A stretch of DNA of 64,000 nt from Craspedostauros australis (taxonomy: Eukaryota > Bacillariophyta > Bacillariophyceae > Mastogloiales > Achnanthaceae). The number at the start of each line of letters is the position of its first letter. Within the stretch, counting starts at the first letter, position 1. The notes under the pieces were generated by a model, which searched no databases, had not been told where the DNA came from, and saw only the letters and a list, made by a program, of their open reading frames with translations. Below, piece after piece: positions 41,628 through 51,837 of this stretch. The DNA is taken from contig JAMXDE010000014.1 of NCBI GenBank assembly GCA_026770025.1, positions 1,550,001-1,614,000 on the forward strand. Direction: 5' to 3'. The translations under genes and the position numbers were made by a program.

Positions 41628-44600
41628 ATGAGCGAGGAAGAGGAATTGAAAGACATCCCTCTGTCCAATCCGGCTATCAAGAGAGAAGAAGGTGCGAGTG
41701 AGACTCCACCACGAGAAGAGAAGGAAGCAGCCGCGGCTACTGTCCTATCAGGCGCAGACGCAAGCGCGATTGACGAGACCGAAGAAGAACGGTCAGCAAG
41801 ACTACATCGTAAAGAGAAGAGGATTCTCCAGGCGATCAAGCAAGAGGAGACTGGTGTGACGAAGAGCATTCGCACAGCCAAACAGGGTGGGAAAAGTGAG
41901 ATACCACCAGGAGGAGAATTTGTGAGCAAATCAGTCCTCGCGAAACAACAAGCGAAAATCGAAGAATCGACAACACAGAAACAAACGGAAATCAAGGGCG
42001 CGAGCGCACCAACGACGAAACAACGAATTAACATGGCGACATCAGCCAACATGAACAAGCGACGCATCAAGGCGCCGATATTCAGTGGTGAACAGGAAGA
42101 CTACAGCGCATGGGAGTCCCAAGCGAAGGCATACGCTCGTACACAGAAGACGAAGGACGTGATGTTAGGCAAGACCAAGGTGCCAACGATGAAGGAGATC
42201 GCGACAGCCGCCGATGAAGACAAGGAAGCGATGGAGGAGATCTACGAACTGGGATGCGACTGTTTCAGCGATCTGATCCTCATGATGGATGCAGAGAAAG
42301 GAAAAGGGAAGCAGGCCATCCAGTACATCAATCAATGCATCTCCGACGACTACCCTGAGGGAGACGCACACGCAGCATGGAAGGTTCTCGCGGAGAAGTT
42401 CCGACCATCCGATGCGGTGACGAAGATCAAACTCAAGCGCCAATTCAACAACGAAAAGATGAAGAGAGACACGGACCCCGATGTTTACATCACGCAACTC
42501 GAGAGCCTACGATCGCGTCTCCACGATGTCAAATACGAGATCACGGACGAGGAAATGATCATGCAGATTCTCAGCACAGTGAGCGTGGAATACAAAACCC
42601 ACGTTGTGAACTTCCAACACCAACTCACGTTCAATCCGGAACTGGTTACCATCAACACAATCAGAGGAGTACTCCGCACTGCATACGCCACGCACAGAGG
42701 AGGCAAAGCATACGTCGACGACTTCCAAGACAGTAACACGAAGAGCAACGACACCGGCTTCACAAGCACCGGTAACTTCAAGGGTACTTGCCACAACTGT
42801 GGCGTGTATGGCCATAGATCCGCCGATTGCCCAGAACGCAAGAAATCGAACAACAAGAAAAACAACAACAACAACAACAAAATGAACGGAAAGCGCAACA
42901 AGACAACCGGCTTCAAGGGCAAGTGCAACTACTGCGGCATCTTCGGACATCGTGAGACGGAGTGCCAAAAGAAGAAGTTCAACGAAAGCAAGAAGAACAA
43001 CGAACAAGCCAACGCGGCTACGGAAGGACACGACAAGAGCGGGCACGAGATGGTACTCTCTGCGAAGGACATGCCGCTCTGCATGTTGGTGTCCAACGAC
43101 TACATCGAAGACTCCTTCTTCGATAACTTCGAATACGTCGGGAGTGACGACGAAGTGCGGGATGATGAGATCATCCCGGAGTGGCTCAGCGAGGAGCCAA
43201 TCATCCACGAGGTGGACCCAAGACGCGAAGTGAGCTACGAATGCTGCTTCAACGCGCACGACCTGATCGGTTCATACAGCGACGAAGCTGAGATGGACGA
43301 GGCCAACGATAGCGACATCGAAGAGGCCATGAGCGATGACGACGATGACGCCGACGAGGACGGCGCAGATGAAGACGATGAGGCGGACCGCGGCGCGGCG
43401 CCTCCTCCCCCAGCGGCGGGGAACAACAGATCGGGTATCTTCGACGAGGATGACAGCGACGAATCCGAGGACGGCAATCATCCAGACGACAGCTTCAATC
43501 CAAACGAGCGTGTCGTCTACCCAGGGAATATCGACTTCCCACCAATCGAGGATCCCAACAGGTCCAACTACCTCCATCGTCATGACACCGTCCCATATGC
43601 AACAGAGACAGCATTGGTGATCCAGAAGCAACTCATCTTCGATGCAGTGATGGAAGCAGGAGTGAGCCTGTTCCCAGGAGTCGCACAAGGAGTGCTGAGA
43701 CCAATATGGGTAAACATGATGGGATCGATCCTATCCGAGAACTTCAGATCGATCGAAGAGATTCTCGCCAATTCGGTTGTGATCAATCGCATACTGGAAG
43801 CAGCCGAGACAGAGACGATCCCAGAGACAGATCTTCATTACATCCTTGGAGGATGTATGCGCGTACTCTTACGCGAACGACCACGCGTCCACCCATACGA
43901 TCCTGTCACAGGATCACATCGAAACAGCACCATTCCATCGGACTACGCGCAACTACCCGACAACATGGATGACAGAGACCATCATCATCCATACAACGAA
44001 GATGGAGTCCACGAAGACGACGACGACGGCAGCTTCGACGACGAGATAGCTGCGGCAGCCGTGGAACAGCTCCACGAGCTGAGCACCAGATACAAGGACA
44101 AAGTCAACAAGGACACCTGGCTCGCCGATAGCGGAGCTTCGTGTCACATCGTCAACTCGGACGCCGCTCTCTTCAACGTGCGGCACATCAAGTCCTTCGT
44201 CCAAGTGGGAGACAGCACGAAGCTGGATTCTCCCAAGATGGGATCCATTCGCTTGAAAGTCAAGCAGCGAAACAACACTGGCCACATCATCCGGCTCGAT
44301 GACGTGAAGTACACACCGAAAATGGCGGTGAACCTTTTCTCCACGAACAAGGCTCTGTACAACGGTTACCAGCTTGGTAACAATGGCATTCTGATGGACA
44401 TCATCAACGGATCCGGAATGAAGATCGTATTCGACCGAGTCTTCCCCACATCCAACGGATTCATCACGGGAGTGCAGATGCATCCCATCATGCCAACAGA
44501 CGACGACAAGGCTTGTACAGCCATCGTCAAGAATCCATCCAAGGAGATCAGCGCGGTGAACCTGCACCGAATGCTCGGCCACGCGCCACTCGAGACCATG

Positions 44601-47600
44601 AAGCGGACGGCCGCTCAGTACGGATGGAAAATCATCGGCGAGATGCCAGTGTGTCGCGACTGCGCGGTCGCGAACGCAAGAGTGAAGAATATTCCGAAGG
44701 CAACCATTCCAAGAGCCACTCGCCGCGGCGAACGGTTCTTCATTGACATTAGTTACACTAAACACATAAGCTTCGGAGATAAACGCTACTGGACCCTGAT
44801 CGTGGACGACTGCACGGATCACTGCTGGAGTTTCTTTCTCAAGAACAAGAGTGATCAACCAGGATACATCAAACGGTTCGTTCAAACAATCAAGTCACAG
44901 ACTGGTGACCAACAGATCATCTTCCGAGGTGACAACAGCGGAGAGAACAAATCCACGGAGGATATTCTCATCGATGCAGGACTCAACGTGAAATTCGAAT
45001 ACACGGCATCAAACACGCCGCAACAGAACGGCAGAGTGGAACGCAAGTTCGCGTACCTCTACACCAAGATTCGCTCCATGCTCAACGGAGCACAGCTCGA
45101 CGAAGAGTATAGGCATGGCCTGTGGGCAGCGGCTGCTAGCACTGCCACCGCCATCTCCAACATCACCGTAGCGAAGAACCAGAAGGAGTCACCACATCGA
45201 CAATTCTTCGGCAACGATCCACCATATGCGGACGCGCTCCGCACGTTTGGAGAGGTAGGTGTTGTGAAGACCACCTACCGCGGGATCACCGCCAAACTCA
45301 AGAATAGAGGAGAAGAGATGGTGTTCATCGGATATGCACACCAACATGCATCAGGAGTCTACAACATGTACAGACCATCGACCAAGTCACTTATCTGTTC
45401 ACGGGACATCAAGTGGCTCAACCAATCATACGGACAGTTCCGTGGCTGGGCACCAGTACCGAACATATCCAATGAAACAGGAACAACGGACGCAGACGGC
45501 TTCACAACCATCGGACGGAAGGGAGCAACGCCAAAGACGGCAACGCGTCAAACATCGGAAGCGAAGAGAGTATCTTTCGCTGACAGCAACAGATACTACA
45601 TCCTATCAGACAGCGATGATGAGGATAATGAGGACAACGGAGCAGTGACTCAACTAATCCAGAATGACGAGGAAAATCGGAGCGAATCCAATCATGAGGA
45701 TGACGAAATCCTACCCTCCGGCGACGAAGCCGATGACGAGACAGGTGTCACTCCTCCGAACACACCAGCGAGATCTACACATGACACACCATCCAGATCT
45801 CCACCGAGCAAACCAAACAAGCGTGACATAGCTAGAAAGGAGAGGATCCGACGTCACGAAGCACGAGGCAGGAAGGGAGAAGCCAATCCCAAGTCAACTG
45901 CTGGGAAGAGTATTCCCAGAGCTCTGCGTGAGCTCGCAGACTTCAACGAACGAGGTCGAAAGGAAGAAGGCTATGAGAGCGATCCATCATCCAACGAGAC
46001 GAGTGACGAACTCAGCGACGAGATGATCGACGATTCCAACAACGAAACTACAGATGATGAAGAAATCAAAGACGAAAATGAAGAGATCGAGATCACTCAT
46101 CATAGCACAACAGGACTATACGGAATGAATGCAATCATTACCGAATCACCAGCGATCGACATCGGATTGTCGATGCAGGACGAGAACAAGGAACCAGAGA
46201 AGCACATCGAACCTACAACGTTCGACGGAGCCTTCAATCACCCAGATCCTATCCATCGGAAGGGATATCGAACAGCCATCAAGAAGGAGTTCGACTCCAT
46301 GGATACATGCAAGGTGTATAGCAAGATCAAACGAGACGCCATCCCACGCGGCCGCAGATGCTGCAAGTGCAAATGGGTCTTCAAGCTGAAGCGTGACGGC
46401 ACACATCGAGCACGGCTCGTTGCATGTGGCTATTCACAAGTCGCAGGAGTAGACTTCCAAGAGCATTACTCACCCGTCATCCATGACGTGACCTATCGGG
46501 TCATGATGGTGATCATGCTAATCAAGAAGATGGACTGCGCACTCGTCGATGTTGTAACGGCATTCCTACATGGAGACCTCGACGAGGAGATCTACATGAA
46601 CTGTCCCAATGGGATGGATCATCAACCAGATGAAGCCCTGACCCTACACAAGCCAATCTACGGACTTGTACAGAGCGCCAGGCAATGGTTCAAGATGTTG
46701 GTATCGACCCTCAAGAATATCAGCTTCGAACAGAACGCAGCAGACCCGTGCCTGTTCTACAGGAAGACAAACGAAGGAAGTATGATCGTGGCCATCTACG
46801 TAGACGATTGCTTCTGTTGCGGAGACTCCAAGGCACTGGAGACCTTCCTGAAGGATATTCAAGGCAGCAAGTTCAAGGTGACAATCGAGCGCGGACTCGG
46901 AGACTACCTCAGCTGCAACATCGAACTGAACCATGACAAGACTAGAGCGACATTGCGTCAACCACATCTCATCCGACACCTCATCGAAGAATTCGGAACC
47001 AAGGTTGAGAAGATGCAACGCTATGGGACACCGGGAACCCCGGGCCAAATCATCGTACGACCATCCGAAGATAACGGACTGCAGAAGGTCGGATCGGAAG
47101 AACATGCCGAATACCGCCGAGGCGTTGGTATGCTACTCTTCCTCATCAAGCACTCGCGACCAGATATCGCGAACCCTGTGAGGGAACTCTCCAAGGTATT
47201 GATCGGGCCCACCAAGGCCGCAATGAAGGAGATGTATCGGATCATCAAGTATGTGATCGATACAAAGGACTATGGATTGAAGATCCATCCAGCGCGTCCA
47301 GATGACGACGGCTGGGACATGGAGCTCTTCTGCGATAGCGAATATGCAGGAGACAAGAACACAAGAATTAGCGTAGGAGGGTTCATCCTATACCTGTGCA
47401 AGGTACCAATCCTTTGGCGATCCAAAGCACAGAAGGCCGTCACACTCAGCTCATCCGAAGCAGAATACGTTGCCCTTTCCGAAGCGGCAAAGGAAATCTT
47501 CTTCGTCATGCAGCTACTCGAAAGTGTGGGCGTCCCAGTGAAGACACCGATCAAGGTCCGTGTGGACAACATCGGAGCGATCTTCATCGCCAAGAACCCA

Positions 47601-47795
47601 TCAACATCCCAACGATCGCGGCACATCGACGTGCGCCATCACTACGTGAGGAACATGGTAATCAACAAAACCATCGAAATCATTTTCGTCAAATCCGAGC
47701 AGAACACAAGCGACGGATTCACCAAGAACATCAAGGCCGACTTACAACGCGAACACGAGAAGTCGTACCTTGACACATCGAGAACATTCAAATGA
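41628..47795 (+). CDS. Copia Gag-Pol polyprotein, element 2 (intact)
   Basis: A 2055-aa frame with the same domain order and catalytic motifs as element 1 (two CCHC knuckles, DSGASCHIV, HHCC and DD35E integrase, YVDD reverse transcriptase, RNase H). The acidic/Pro linker is shorter (GAAPPPPAAG replaces a longer segment). The Gag and early Pol parts carry many substitutions relative to element 1. From base 45393 to the stop codon I find no difference at all. No stops or frameshifts, so it could be active or could mobilise related copies. Confidence 0.97.
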   Translation: MSEEEELKDIPLSNPAIKREEGASETPPREEKEAAAATVLSGADASAIDETEEERSARLHRKEKRILQAIKQEETGVTKSIRTAKQGGKSEIPPGGEFVSKSVLAKQQAKIEESTTQKQTEIKGASAPTTKQRINMATSANMNKRRIKAPIFSGEQEDYSAWESQAKAYARTQKTKDVMLGKTKVPTMKEIATAADEDKEAMEEIYELGCDCFSDLILMMDAEKGKGKQAIQYINQCISDDYPEGDAHAAWKVLAEKFRPSDAVTKIKLKRQFNNEKMKRDTDPDVYITQLESLRSRLHDVKYEITDEEMIMQILSTVSVEYKTHVVNFQHQLTFNPELVTINTIRGVLRTAYATHRGGKAYVDDFQDSNTKSNDTGFTSTGNFKGTCHNCGVYGHRSADCPERKKSNNKKNNNNNNKMNGKRNKTTGFKGKCNYCGIFGHRETECQKKKFNESKKNNEQANAATEGHDKSGHEMVLSAKDMPLCMLVSNDYIEDSFFDNFEYVGSDDEVRDDEIIPEWLSEEPIIHEVDPRREVSYECCFNAHDLIGSYSDEAEMDEANDSDIEEAMSDDDDDADEDGADEDDEADRGAAPPPPAAGNNRSGIFDEDDSDESEDGNHPDDSFNPNERVVYPGNIDFPPIEDPNRSNYLHRHDTVPYATETALVIQKQLIFDAVMEAGVSLFPGVAQGVLRPIWVNMMGSILSENFRSIEEILANSVVINRILEAAETETIPETDLHYILGGCMRVLLRERPRVHPYDPVTGSHRNSTIPSDYAQLPDNMDDRDHHHPYNEDGVHEDDDDGSFDDEIAAAAVEQLHELSTRYKDKVNKDTWLADSGASCHIVNSDAALFNVRHIKSFVQVGDSTKLDSPKMGSIRLKVKQRNNTGHIIRLDDVKYTPKMAVNLFSTNKALYNGYQLGNNGILMDIINGSGMKIVFDRVFPTSNGFITGVQMHPIMPTDDDKACTAIVKNPSKEISAVNLHRMLGHAPLETMKRTAAQYGWKIIGEMPVCRDCAVANARVKNIPKATIPRATRRGERFFIDISYTKHISFGDKRYWTLIVDDCTDHCWSFFLKNKSDQPGYIKRFVQTIKSQTGDQQIIFRGDNSGENKSTEDILIDAGLNVKFEYTASNTPQQNGRVERKFAYLYTKIRSMLNGAQLDEEYRHGLWAAAASTATAISNITVAKNQKESPHRQFFGNDPPYADALRTFGEVGVVKTTYRGITAKLKNRGEEMVFIGYAHQHASGVYNMYRPSTKSLICSRDIKWLNQSYGQFRGWAPVPNISNETGTTDADGFTTIGRKGATPKTATRQTSEAKRVSFADSNRYYILSDSDDEDNEDNGAVTQLIQNDEENRSESNHEDDEILPSGDEADDETGVTPPNTPARSTHDTPSRSPPSKPNKRDIARKERIRRHEARGRKGEANPKSTAGKSIPRALRELADFNERGRKEEGYESDPSSNETSDELSDEMIDDSNNETTDDEEIKDENEEIEITHHSTTGLYGMNAIITESPAIDIGLSMQDENKEPEKHIEPTTFDGAFNHPDPIHRKGYRTAIKKEFDSMDTCKVYSKIKRDAIPRGRRCCKCKWVFKLKRDGTHRARLVACGYSQVAGVDFQEHYSPVIHDVTYRVMMVIMLIKKMDCALVDVVTAFLHGDLDEEIYMNCPNGMDHQPDEALTLHKPIYGLVQSARQWFKMLVSTLKNISFEQNAADPCLFYRKTNEGSMIVAIYVDDCFCCGDSKALETFLKDIQGSKFKVTIERGLGDYLSCNIELNHDKTRATLRQPHLIRHLIEEFGTKVEKMQRYGTPGTPGQIIVRPSEDNGLQKVGSEEHAEYRRGVGMLLFLIKHSRPDIANPVRELSKVLIGPTKAAMKEMYRIIKYVIDTKDYGLKIHPARPDDDGWDMELFCDSEYAGDKNTRISVGGFILYLCKVPILWRSKAQKAVTLSSSEAEYVALSEAAKEIFFVMQLLESVGVPVKTPIKVRVDNIGAIFIAKNPSTSQRSRHIDVRHHYVRNMVINKTIEIIFVKSEQNTSDGFTKNIKADLQREHEKSYLDTSRTFK

Positions 47796-47815
47796 CCGAA
47801 TGCACACAGGAAGGG

Positions 47816-48603
47816 TGTCGAGATGTACATGTGAGTATATGTCAAGATGTACGTGTATATGTGCATCGTTCACCCGCTATTCTCTCATACACACTTGGAC
47901 GGTATAACTATACTCGTGTCGATAGTATACTGTGATTCGTCAGAATTACAGGGGAATGGAACACACCAAAAGGGGCAAGATTTCTGGAGGAAATTTGCAA
48001 ATAACGATTTCTGGAAGAATCAGAAGATCGTCCGTCCATGCATCAATGGTACCAAGAGCATCTCGAGGTACTTCCCAACTAAACCTCAGATGACGATATC
48101 ATCTGACAGACTACTGCATCACCAATGGAACGTGACATCTGGAGAGCAGAAGGACGTCTACTGACGTCGACAGGATGTCAACATGTCACCACGTCGACAG
48201 CTGTCTCCAAGTCAGAGCAGGAGGCGAAGATACGATGACCCATGAAGATCATGGATACTGAAGGTGAACTTCAAATGGTAAGTACTCATGGAGTAGAAGC
48301 CAGTACTGAATGAACAGAGTATCGAATGCGGAGTACGCATCAAACACGGAGGATCGTGTAACACGAGCACACGATGTTGAGAGAGAGAGAGAATACAGAG
48401 AGGAGCGAGAGAGGATCTCGCGTACCGACTCATAGTCGGAGACCGAATCTGCGAAACAGATTGAAGCGCCGAGAGCATCGGGCAAGAGAACGAACGGACA
48501 CCGAGAGTATTGGAGTGCCAACGTAATGAAATAGCAAACAGACGACTATCAACCAACACCATCTTCCACGATCGTAGGTTACCGTGAGCGGAACTTGCCA
48601 ACA
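47816..48603 (+). repeat. 3' LTR of Copia element 2
   Basis: 788 bp, ending CTTGCCAACA and followed by the CGAGCA duplication. Confidence 0.95.
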
Positions 48604-49183
48604 CGAGCACGCTCTCCCCAAACTCACTGCCAAGGATCTCACATGGATGGCAATCTGCAACAAGGCTCAGTTGTCTTACGACAACGAGGTGCGCGGCAAT
48701 TGCTGGCACGCCATTCGGCGTACCAAAGACAGCAATGTCCCAAAGTACTTGTACGCCAACAATGCCATCCAACCTCCAAGCGCCAACGTCCTCGAACAAC
48801 ACAAAGGCTTTTCCAAGAACAACGAAAGGAAGAAGATCAACACAAGGAAGGCCAAAGAACGCAATGCCAATCGCAACACGGGCCAGAACTGGTCCTCCAA
48901 GCCTCCCAAGTCCAGTGAACCACAGCGCAAGCTTGTCAACAACAAAACCTTCATGTGGCATGTCAAGTGTCGCCGCTGGCGCCTCTTGCACAACACCGAA
49001 AGCCATCTGGACAACTTCAAGTTCAAGGCAAAGACCAAGGGCAAGAGCAGTCCCAAGCCAGACAATCTTGCAATCGACATGGCCACATGGACGTGTTTCA
49101 CAGCCACCTCCAGTCAGGACGAGGACACCTGGTGGTCTCTCGTCTGGGACCTCTTCACCTTCTTCACCCACCTCAGTATGTGA
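48604..49183 (+). pseudogene. Gag-like gene relic, copy 2, third segment
   Basis: The frame resumes as HALPKLTAKDLTWMAICNKA and runs to a stop at 49181-49183. Lys/Asn-rich stretches (GFSKNNERKKINTRKAKER) and a Trp/Cys motif FMWHVKCRRW are reminiscent of nucleic-acid-binding ends of Gag proteins. Without the two Copia insertions this would follow PVFTYEH directly. The parent element (its pol gene and LTRs) is not visible here. Confidence 0.7.
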
Positions 49184-49817
49184 CGTTGTAAGGCCCAATC
49201 CCTCTCTAGAGGGACTGGATTTCGACACCAACATGTGCCCACCATCAATAAACGGAAAGAGCCATGGACTATCATGCGTGGCGAACTCCTGTTACAACAA
49301 GAAGAAAGGCATTCTGGCGTGTGCTGCTCTCACGCTGCCTGTCTTAATACAAAGATACTTGTCTGACGTGTTTCTCCGAAAAGGGAGCAATTTCCCACAC
49401 GGTTTCGAGGCACACGACCAACGGAAACTCAAAACAAAAGAAACAAATGGACCATGGATACCGGAATACAACCCGCGCGGAGACGAAACACTCCGTGCAT
49501 CGTACACCGAAGAAACAGGAAACTCATTCGGCATCGCCCGATTGGTACACCCGACAAAAGGTCGCTACAACACCAAAACCAGACGAAGCGACCACCAGCC
49601 ATGGGCGGTCATCATTGGACAACACGACGGATCGTGGTCAACCAAACCAAGTTGAAACAGGCCAATTGGAGGTTACCACGAGGGTCAACATGGTGTACGC
49701 GACAGCGCCGTGGTATCCCAACCATAGACTAAACTACAAACATAAATCCAAACTTCCATCAACTTTCTTCAGTAGTATTGTTAGATCAGTTCTTGTCGAG
49801 ATGTACATGTGTGCATG
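49184..49817. other. Remainder of the gag-like element, no clear gene
   Basis: The stretch downstream of the gag stop contains one alternative frame (to 49655) with no recognisable domain. A small palindrome TCCCTCTCTAGAGGGA lies near 49200. At 49797-49811 the sequence TGTCGAGATGTACATGTG repeats the first bases of the family-A LTR, just before the family-C LTR, so a truncated family-A end may be present. Confidence 0.4.
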
Positions 49818-50598
49818 TGTTGGAAATCCGGGGTGGTGGTGATAGTAGAAAGCTACTCGTTTGTTAGAATCTACTTCTCTGAACTGTGAGCTCTTCATTG
49901 CTCTCAACTTCCCAACTTTGATCTCTTCCTGAGATCTCCATGGGTTCATCTGTTGGTCTAGCATGCATTCATCTTCAATTCATCACAAATTCATCATGGA
50001 CATGCATGCATCACCAAGTGCCCCATGTCCGTGCACTCAACACATTGTCTTCTCTCCGATAGTTTCGTTGGCTTAGACATCGTTGAGTCACAGGCATCAC
50101 TTGGCTCGTTCCATTCAATTGGATTGTAGTCTCCCATTCTTCACAGGAACAACTGGATGATTGCTCTCTCAGCTTCTCATCATTGCACATCTCCGATACC
50201 TCTCCGATCACTTCATCGATCCTTCGCTGGTTCGTCATCAGTGATCCGTTCACAGGGTATCTCACACTTCGTGACATCGGCATGTTACAAGTACTCTCTC
50301 TTCATTCGCTGCGACATGGGGGCCATAGTCGCGTGTGTCGTGATGTTGGTCACGATTCCAACATCTCTGCCCCCTGCGACATGCACGTGTGATTCGCATT
50401 CCCCCATTTAGGTCACGAACGCCAAAGTCCGGTTCGCATTCGGCACGTGGCGTTCTCCACCGCAGGACGCGCGTAGCTCACATTTTCTGTCACAAAGATC
50501 CAAAGTAGTAGTTGCGGTAATGTAGCGTTTCTCGACAACGACTTCTTACTCTTGGAAGGTGCGGTAATTTGGTGTTTCAGAACACCCGATTCCTGACA
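49818..50598 (+). mobile_element. LTR of family C, forward copy
   Basis: 781 bp, TGTTGGAAATCCGGGG...GATTCCTGACA. It is similar along its length to 52054-52872 in the opposite orientation. No target duplication (left TGCATG, right ATCACC). Its first 16 bases and last bases are shared with family B, but the interior differs. Confidence 0.85.
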
Positions 50599-51831
50599 AT
50601 CACCATCCTGTCATCCACCGCTGCGCTTCGTCCATGGCTCGCAGATTCCAATCTGCGCATTCCTTCTCCCTCGCAGTCGCCATCATCGGCGCCGTCTGAA
50701 TCGTGATGCGAGCAAATTGCATTGGGCGTTTCCCTTCTGATGTATGATCACTGTCACAGTGCGTGAATACATGTTCATGTCAGGACGAGCGAAACACGAA
50801 GCACGCATCCCATTTTGTGGCGCCATGACATGCGCCACGAACGCGATCTAACTAGGACACAGTGGCGGTTGACGAAAATATGAAGCTAAAGCACACATTA
50901 ATGAACCAAACAACTGCCAATTGGATCATGGAATCAAGCTGATATACTCCTCCATGGAGTGCTTTCCGGATGTGTATCGCAACGATTGCTCATTGCCATT
51001 GAGAGCGCAACGAAGGTTGGTGAAGAATGCTGCAATGTAATGCATGTGAGTGAGCGGATTCCAATACATCTTGACCTGGTTCTTTACCCCAGCAGCGGGA
51101 AGTTCCTGACAATCTCCATAAACTCCCACTCGACGCAGATTCGTGCACTAGACATGTCCTTGTTGCACAGAGCTTCAGAAGAACCCCGATCGGTGTTGCC
51201 AAATGCACTATTAGAACGTAATCAAAGATGGGTAGGGTACTGCACCGAAAACGCAGAGTGATCAATTCGTAGTTGTTGGTGAGGATGATTGTTTGATTAG
51301 TGTGTTATTCGTATGAGTAGGTGAAGACTGTCGAGCTCCAAAGATTGAGATCTTGGAACTGTGAGCATGAGAGGCAACTTGCAGGTCTCATGCGATTGCA
51401 GATGGAATATAACACGGAGACAACACGACAAATGTGCGTGTTACTGCGTGGGTTCAGATTTGCAAGAGTCAGAAAACAAACACCGCGATACGCCGTGTTG
51501 TAGGGTGCAACTCCTCACGATGTTGCGAGTAGAACGATCACACGATTGATCGTATTCACTCGAGAAAGTTGGGGACGGTTCCATATTTATCGGACCCAAG
51601 GCCGAAGTCTGTCCTGATTGGACAGAGTGGTTCATCTTGGCAAGAAATTCATTTCCGCGACATGTTGGAACTGGGATTGACGGGAAAACGGTTCTTGCGA
51701 CGCAAAATGTGACACAAAATTGACACAACGGATTTTCGACCAAAATTTCCGTTCGGAACGGAAATGGTAAGAAATGTGAAGATTTCTGATTGGTCGACGG
51801 GTGTCGCTATTGTTAGGAATATAGCGTTGCG
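50599..51831. other. Unassigned spacer between opposed family-C LTRs
   Basis: No frame with recognisable coding content. The right end includes one copy of a repeated block of about 150 bp (51685-51837). The rest could be ancient flanking DNA or eroded transposon. Confidence 0.4.
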
Positions 51832-51837
51832 CTAATA
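51685..51837. repeat. Dispersed 150-bp block, copy 1
   Basis: Matches 58739-58884 in the same orientation with scattered changes. It contains a near-palindrome around CCGTTCGGAACGG and the shared segment GATTTCTGATTGGTCGAC. Its right edge coincides with the point where the Harbinger-type frame stops. Confidence 0.75.

Larger units (their letters stand above)
40756..48603 (+). mobile_element. Full-length Ty1/Copia LTR retrotransposon, element 2
   Basis: 7848 bp with LTRs at 40756-41545 and 47816-48603, flanked by the 6-bp duplication CGAGCA (40750-40755 and 48604-48609). It is in the same orientation and the same host gene relic as element 1, only 589 bp away. Its LTR pair shares variants that element 1 lacks (for example CACCCGCTATT), so it is an independent insertion. 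The pair differs internally at about six or seven sites. Confidence 0.96.

Noticed and set aside
48735-49655. 306-codon alternative frame after Copia element 2
   Set aside because: It overlaps the gag-like frame in another register and shows no domain; probably chance.
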